Program-made: the position numbers and the translations under genes
The notes under the pieces: model-generated
The model's input: only the letters and a program-made list of their open reading frames with translations
The model's database searches: none
What the model was told of the DNA's origin: nothing
Source of the DNA: Streptomyces sp. NBC_01408
Lineage (GTDB): Bacteria > Actinomycetota > Actinomycetes > Streptomycetales > Streptomycetaceae
DNA length: 64,000 nt
NCBI RefSeq assembly: GCF_026340255.1
Contig: NZ_JAPEPJ010000001.1
Location: forward strand, 1,357,001-1,421,000
Reading direction: 5' to 3'
Shown here: positions 60,369-64,000 of the stretch, piece by piece
Position numbering within the stretch: the first letter of the stretch is position 1
Layout of the letters: every line of letters begins with the position of its first letter

Positions 60369-61535
60369 TCAGCTGTCGGCGCCGAGGACCAGGCCCGAGG
60401 TCGGTACCCCGGTACCAGCCGTGACCAGGGCGTGCGCGGCGCCGTCGACCTGGTTGACGGAGGTCCCGCGCAGCTGGCGGACGGCCTCGGCGATGCCGTT
60501 CATGCCGTGCAGGTACGCCTCACCGAGCTGGCCGCCGTGGGTGTTGAAGGGCAGCGCTCCGGCGGCCACGAAATCGGCGGCCTCGCCGGGCGCGCAGAAG
60601 CCGAACTCCTCCAGCTGCATCAGCACGAAGGGGGTGAAGTGGTCGTAGAGGATGCCGACGTCGATGTCCGAGGGCCGCAGCCCGCTGGTCCGCCACAGCT
60701 GGCGCGCGACCACGTTCATCTCCGGCAGCCCGGTGAGCCCGTCGCGGTAGAAGGAGGTCATGCCCTCCTGGCGGCGCCCCGCGCCCTGCGCGGCCGCGGT
60801 GATCACCGCCGGGGCCTGACGCAGGTCCCGGGCCCGCTCGATGCTGGTGACGACCAGGGCCTGGCCGCCGTCCGTCTCCTGGCAGCAGTCCAGCAGCCGC
60901 AGCGGCTCGACGATCCAGCGCGAGGCGGCGTGGTCGGCGAGGGTGATGGGCTTGCCGTGGAAGTAGGCGGCGGGGTTGGTGGCGGCGTACCGGCGGTCGG
61001 TGACCGCGACGTGCCCGAACGCCTCCGGGGTGAGGTTGTAGGTGTGCAGGTAGCGCTGGGCGGCCATGGCCACCCAGGAGGCCGGGGTCAGCAGCCCCCA
61101 GGGCAGCGACCAGCCGAGGGCCGCCCCCTCCGCCGAGGGCTCTCGCTGCTGCACGCCGGAGCCGAAGCGGCGCCCGGACCGCTCGTTGAAGGCGCGGTAG
61201 CAGACCACGACCTCCGCCACCCCGGTGGCGACGGCCAGCGCCGCCTGCTGCACGGTGGCGCAGGCCGCGCCGCCGCCGTAGTGGATGCGGGAGAAGAAGG
61301 ACAGGTCTCCGATGCCCGCCGCCTGGGCGACGGTGATCTCGGGGCTGGTGTCCATCGTGAAGGTGACCATGCCGTCGACGTCGGCGGGGCTGAGCCCGGC
61401 GTCGTCGAGTGCGGCGTGCACGGCCTCTACGGCGAGCTTCAGCTCGCTGCGGCCCGAGTCCTTGGAGAACTCGGTCGCCCCGATACCGGCGATGGCGGCC
61501 CGGCCGCCCAGTTCGTCGCGGGTGCGGACGCTCAT
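60369..61535 (-). CDS. Thiolase-like lipid-transfer / retro-aldolase protein (Ltp2-like)
   Basis: This 388-aa protein has the thiolase-like fold of Ltp2: AAIAGIGATEFSKDSGRSEL, IHYGGGAACATVQQAALAVA, TFTMDTSPEITVAQAAGIGD and FNTHGGQLGEAYLHGMNGIA. In mycobacteria and rhodococci Ltp2 performs the retro-aldol cleavage of the steroid propionyl side chain with a MaoC-DUF35 partner. The 4-nt overlap with the next MaoC gene and the gene order match that operon. Function is by synteny. Confidence 0.82.
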   Translation of the reverse strand: MSVRTRDELGGRAAIAGIGATEFSKDSGRSELKLAVEAVHAALDDAGLSPADVDGMVTFTMDTSPEITVAQAAGIGDLSFFSRIHYGGGAACATVQQAALAVATGVAEVVVCYRAFNERSGRRFGSGVQQREPSAEGAALGWSLPWGLLTPASWVAMAAQRYLHTYNLTPEAFGHVAVTDRRYAATNPAAYFHGKPITLADHAASRWIVEPLRLLDCCQETDGGQALVVTSIERARDLRQAPAVITAAAQGAGRRQEGMTSFYRDGLTGLPEMNVVARQLWRTSGLRPSDIDVGILYDHFTPFVLMQLEEFGFCAPGEAADFVAAGALPFNTHGGQLGEAYLHGMNGIAEAVRQLRGTSVNQVDGAAHALVTAGTGVPTSGLVLGADS

Positions 61536-61930
61536 CCGGCGCTCCCCAGGGTGACGGTGACGGTGCCGGTCACGTGGTGGCCGATGCCGTTGGTGCCGAC
61601 GACGCGGATCTCGGCGGTGTCCCCGTCGAGGGCGGTGACGGTGCCGGTGAGGGTCATGGTGTCGCCCGGATAGTTGGGTGCGCCGAGGCGGATGGCCACC
61701 TTGCGCAGGACGGAGTGGGGGCCGAGGTGGTCGGTGATGTACCGGCCGACCAGGCCGTTCGTGGTCAGGATGTTCATGAAGACGTCCGGGGAGCCCTTCT
61801 CCCGGGCCAGCGACGCGTCGTGGTGCACGTCCTGGTAGTCGCGGGAGGCGATGGCTCCCGCGACGATCAGGGTCCGGGTGACCGGTATCTCCAGCGCGGG
61901 CAGTTCCTCGCCGACCCTCAGCAGTTCCAC
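61532..61930 (-). CDS. MaoC-family hydratase (ChsH1-like)
   Basis: This 132-aa hot-dog protein has the hydratase-2 motif RDYQDVHHDASLAREKGSPD near residue 30, with Asp and His for water addition. It pairs with the upstream MaoC-DUF35 gene product in the manner of ChsH1-ChsH2, which hydrates the steroid side-chain enoyl-CoA. The start codon is GTG. It follows the acyl-CoA dehydrogenase by 3 nt. Confidence 0.82.
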   Translation of the reverse strand: MELLRVGEELPALEIPVTRTLIVAGAIASRDYQDVHHDASLAREKGSPDVFMNILTTNGLVGRYITDHLGPHSVLRKVAIRLGAPNYPGDTMTLTGTVTALDGDTAEIRVVGTNGIGHHVTGTVTVTLGSAG

Positions 61931-61933
61931 GGC

Positions 61934-62983
61934 TCAGCCCTCCTGCGCCAGCACGGCGCCCAGTTCGGCCAGCAGCTCGCTGCCGCAGCCCAGGTAGGCG
62001 TCCAGCTGGCGCCCCCACAGGAAGTGCCGGTGGACGGGGTGGTCCAGGTCGGCGCCCATCCCGCCGTGCAGGTGCTGGCCCGCGTGCACGACCCGCTTGC
62101 CCGCCTCCGAGGCCCACCAGGCCGCCGTCAGCGCGTGCTCGCGCGCCGGCAGGCCCTGGTCGAGGCGCCAGGCCGCCTCGTACGCGGTGACCCGGATCGC
62201 CTCCGTGTCCATGTACGCGTCGGCGGCCCGGAGCATGACCCCCTGGTTGGTGGAGAGCGGCCGGCCGAACTGCTCGCGCGTGGAGGTGTACTCGACCGCC
62301 CGGGCGAGCGAGCCCGCACAGACGCCCGCCTGAAGTCCGGCGAAGGCGGTGCGGGCGGCGGCCAGCGTGTGCTCGTAGGGGCTCTCGCCGTTGCTCCCGC
62401 CGGAGTCCGCCGCCCCGAGGCGTTCGGCCTCGGCTCCGGTCAGCGTCAGGCGGGCCGCGGACCAGGGGGCGGTGGTCTCCACCGGGGAGGTCCGCACACC
62501 GGGCGCGTCCACCCGTACGAGCCACAGCGCCCGGTCCGCGTCCGGGACCAGTACATGCGTGGCCTCGCGCAGCCAGGGCACGGCGGGGGCCGTCCCCGTG
62601 AGCCGGCGTCCCTCGGCCCTGAACCGCCCGCCGTCCGGGAAAGCACCGGTGGCCACCGCCTCGCCGCTGCCCAGGGCGGGCAGCAGGCGGGCGCGCTGCT
62701 CGGCACTGCCGTGTGCGGCCACCGGGAGGACCCCGTAGGCGCAGGTGGCGGCGTACGGGACCTGCGCGGTGGTGCGCCCCTGTTCCTCCAGCAGCAGCAC
62801 CAGACCGAGCAGACCGATGTCCTCGACGGCGGCGATCAGACCGGAGGCGGTCAGGGCCTTCCACAGCTCGGCGTCACCGCCGGTGCCGGCGGCGGCAAGG
62901 CGTTCATGGGTGGCGAGATCGCCGAAGATCCGGGCGGCGAGGCCGGCGGCGGCGGCCTGCTCCTCGGTGGGGTGGAAGTCCAT
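61934..62983 (-). CDS. Acyl-CoA dehydrogenase (ChsE-like)
   Basis: This 349-aa enzyme has an acyl-CoA dehydrogenase opening (MDFHPTEEQAAAAGLAARIF), then SGLIAAVEDIGLLGLVLLLE and the C-terminal helical domain SLARAVEYTSTREQFGRPLS through GKRVVHAGQHLHGGMGADLD. Length and position match the small ChsE1/FadE28-type subunit, which works as a heteromer with a ChsE2-type partner not in the window. Its ATG overlaps the stop of the MaoC-DUF35 gene upstream. Confidence 0.82.
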   Translation of the reverse strand: MDFHPTEEQAAAAGLAARIFGDLATHERLAAAGTGGDAELWKALTASGLIAAVEDIGLLGLVLLLEEQGRTTAQVPYAATCAYGVLPVAAHGSAEQRARLLPALGSGEAVATGAFPDGGRFRAEGRRLTGTAPAVPWLREATHVLVPDADRALWLVRVDAPGVRTSPVETTAPWSAARLTLTGAEAERLGAADSGGSNGESPYEHTLAAARTAFAGLQAGVCAGSLARAVEYTSTREQFGRPLSTNQGVMLRAADAYMDTEAIRVTAYEAAWRLDQGLPAREHALTAAWWASEAGKRVVHAGQHLHGGMGADLDHPVHRHFLWGRQLDAYLGCGSELLAELGAVLAQEG

Positions 62984-64000
62984 CAGCCCTCGCTCCCGCG
63001 GAAGACGGGGAGTTCGAGGTCGTCGTCGACGCGCAGGAATTCCAGCCGGACGGACATGCCGATGCGCACCTTGTCGTAGGGGACGCCGGTGATGTTGCTG
63101 ACGGTCCGGACGCCTTCCGCGAGCTCGACGAGCGCGACCGCGTAGGGCGGGTCGAAGGCCGGGAAGGGCGGGTGGTGCATGACGACGTAGCTGAACACCG
63201 TGCCCTCTCCGGAGGCCTCGACGGTGTCCCATTCGGGGGAGGCGCAGGCGTTGCAGCCGGGGAGCCACGGGAAGCGGAGGGTGGCGCATGCGGTGCAGCG
63301 CTGGATCAGCAGCTTGTGGTCCCTGACCCCGTCCCAGAAGCCCTGGTTGTCGCGGTTGATCACCGGGCGGGGGCGCTGGGCCTTGGGCTGCGCCGGCCTG
63401 CCGGGCCGGATCCGGGGTGGGGCGGCGGGGGCGTACTTGAGGATCCTGAAGCGGTGGGTACCCGCGAGGTCCCCGTTCGCGTGGACGTCCATGCGGGTCG
63501 TCACGAAGTGGCCGGTGCCCAGCTTGGTCGTCTTGCGGGGTGACACGGACTCGATGAGGGCGTCGAAGGTGATCGCGTCACCGGGGCGCAGCGGGCGCAG
63601 GTACTCCTGCTCGCAGTCGGTGGCCACCACGGAGGTGAAGCCCGCGCCGTCGAGCAGTGCGAAGAGCTCGTCGTAGGCGGAGGAGCGGTCGGTGTGGCCG
63701 GAGAACCCGCCCATCGTCCAGGCCTGGAGCATGGTGGGCGGAGCGATGGCGTCGGGTCCGGTGTACGCCGGGTTGGCATCGCCCATGGCCTCGCACCAGT
63801 GGCGGATCATCGGCTCGTTGACCGGGTCCTTGCCCCGGCCCGCGGTGGCGGCGGGCCGCCCCTCGAAGACCTTGAGGAGCGTGTGGAACCGGGCTGCCTC
63901 CTCGGCCCCGTCTGACTTCCGGGCCGCCTCTTCGACCCCGTCTGACTTCCGGGCCGCCTCCTCGGCCCCGTCTGGCCTTCGGGCCGCCTCCTCGACCCCG
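62983..64000 (-). CDS. MaoC-DUF35 (OB-fold) protein (ChsH2-like), 5' end outside window
   Basis: The open frame runs off the right edge. It has an N-terminal MaoC domain (VNEPMIRHWCEAMGDANPAY, then YDELFALLDGAGFTSVVATD) and a C-terminal DUF35 domain with a zinc ribbon (CTACATLRF, CNACASPEW) and OB fold (GTVFSYVVMHHPPFPAF). This is the ChsH2 arrangement of steroid side-chain operons. Residues encoded at 63889-64000 are a tandem 10-residue repeat (EEAARKSDGA/EEAARKSDGV), so the true start is not visible. Confidence 0.8.
   Translation of the reverse strand, partial: GVEEAARRPDGAEEAARKSDGVEEAARKSDGAEEAARFHTLLKVFEGRPAATAGRGKDPVNEPMIRHWCEAMGDANPAYTGPDAIAPPTMLQAWTMGGFSGHTDRSSAYDELFALLDGAGFTSVVATDCEQEYLRPLRPGDAITFDALIESVSPRKTTKLGTGHFVTTRMDVHANGDLAGTHRFRILKYAPAAPPRIRPGRPAQPKAQRPRPVINRDNQGFWDGVRDHKLLIQRCTACATLRFPWLPGCNACASPEWDTVEASGEGTVFSYVVMHHPPFPAFDPPYAVALVELAEGVRTVSNITGVPYDKVRIGMSVRLEFLRVDDDLELPVFRGSEG
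63889..64000. repeat. 30-bp tandem repeat in the ChsH2-like gene
   Basis: About 3.7 copies of a 30-bp unit (CCGGGCCGCCTCCTCGGCCC and on to TCTGACTT) run to the window edge. Each copy codes for 10 residues on the minus strand, so length change would keep the frame. Confidence 0.8.

Overview
The window is chromosomal DNA of a high-GC filamentous actinomycete, almost certainly Streptomyces. Very high GC, many GTG starts and start/stop overlaps (ATGA, GTGA, TAGTG) support this. So do a sigF/sigN-like sigma pair, a subtilisin-inhibitor gene, a tadA-associated acidic protein and consensus parS sites. dnaX/ffs at the left edge and four parS sites (three within about 90 bp) suggest the core region on one side of oriC. 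This placement rests on remembered S. coelicolor gene order.

Layout. 1-1.3 kb: dnaX 5' part, the SRP RNA gene and tRNA-Ser(GGA). 1.4-3.5 kb: a GntR/YtrA regulator coupled to a membrane protein, then a tubby-like protein. 3.7-13.3 kb: a class I lanthipeptide cluster, with a precursor carrying an FNLD box, a frameshifted LanC, a full-length LanB, an ABC exporter, a luciferase-like (F420-type) reductase, a small membrane protein, a NarL-type regulator and a methyltransferase. A MITE-like inverted-repeat element (13.3-13.5 kb) separates it from a NarL-type histidine kinase, a VapBC pair and an SRPBCC/ArsR pair. 16.5-23.3 kb: a molybdenum/purine-type island with two TOBE proteins, a PucR regulator, a split xanthine-dehydrogenase-type enzyme and a small sulfite-oxidase-fold protein.

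23.5-34 kb: mixed housekeeping genes (VOC, HhH-GPD, cupin, OpcA paralogue, HerA-like ATPase, upp, universal stress protein, tadA, tRNA-Ser(CGA)). Two truncated genes meet at a deletion scar near 25.34 kb. 34-41.5 kb: a run of strong hairpins, two SigB/F-family sigma factors, a lipoprotein, a MarR-MFS efflux pair and a TetR gene. 41.7-47.7 kb: a same-strand operon of two-component system plus GT2-GtrA and GT39 glycosyltransferases. 47.8-57.8 kb: monooxygenase/amidohydrolase, Lrp-DUF2797, an SMP-30 lactonase, tRNA-Arg(ACG), tRNA-Ser(GCT), a protease inhibitor and a 1136-aa PAS/receiver-like protein. 57.8-64 kb: an acyl-CoA ligase, the parS cluster, a SigE-family sigma factor and a four-gene operon resembling the steroid side-chain (igr/chs) operon, running off the right edge.

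The most unusual material is the lanthipeptide cluster (broken LanC beside an intact LanB and a putative dehydroamino-acid reductase), the inverted-repeat element whose ends supply gene stop codons, the parS cluster, and the hairpin array at 34.56-34.75 kb. All family assignments are by eye from motifs; no database search was run.
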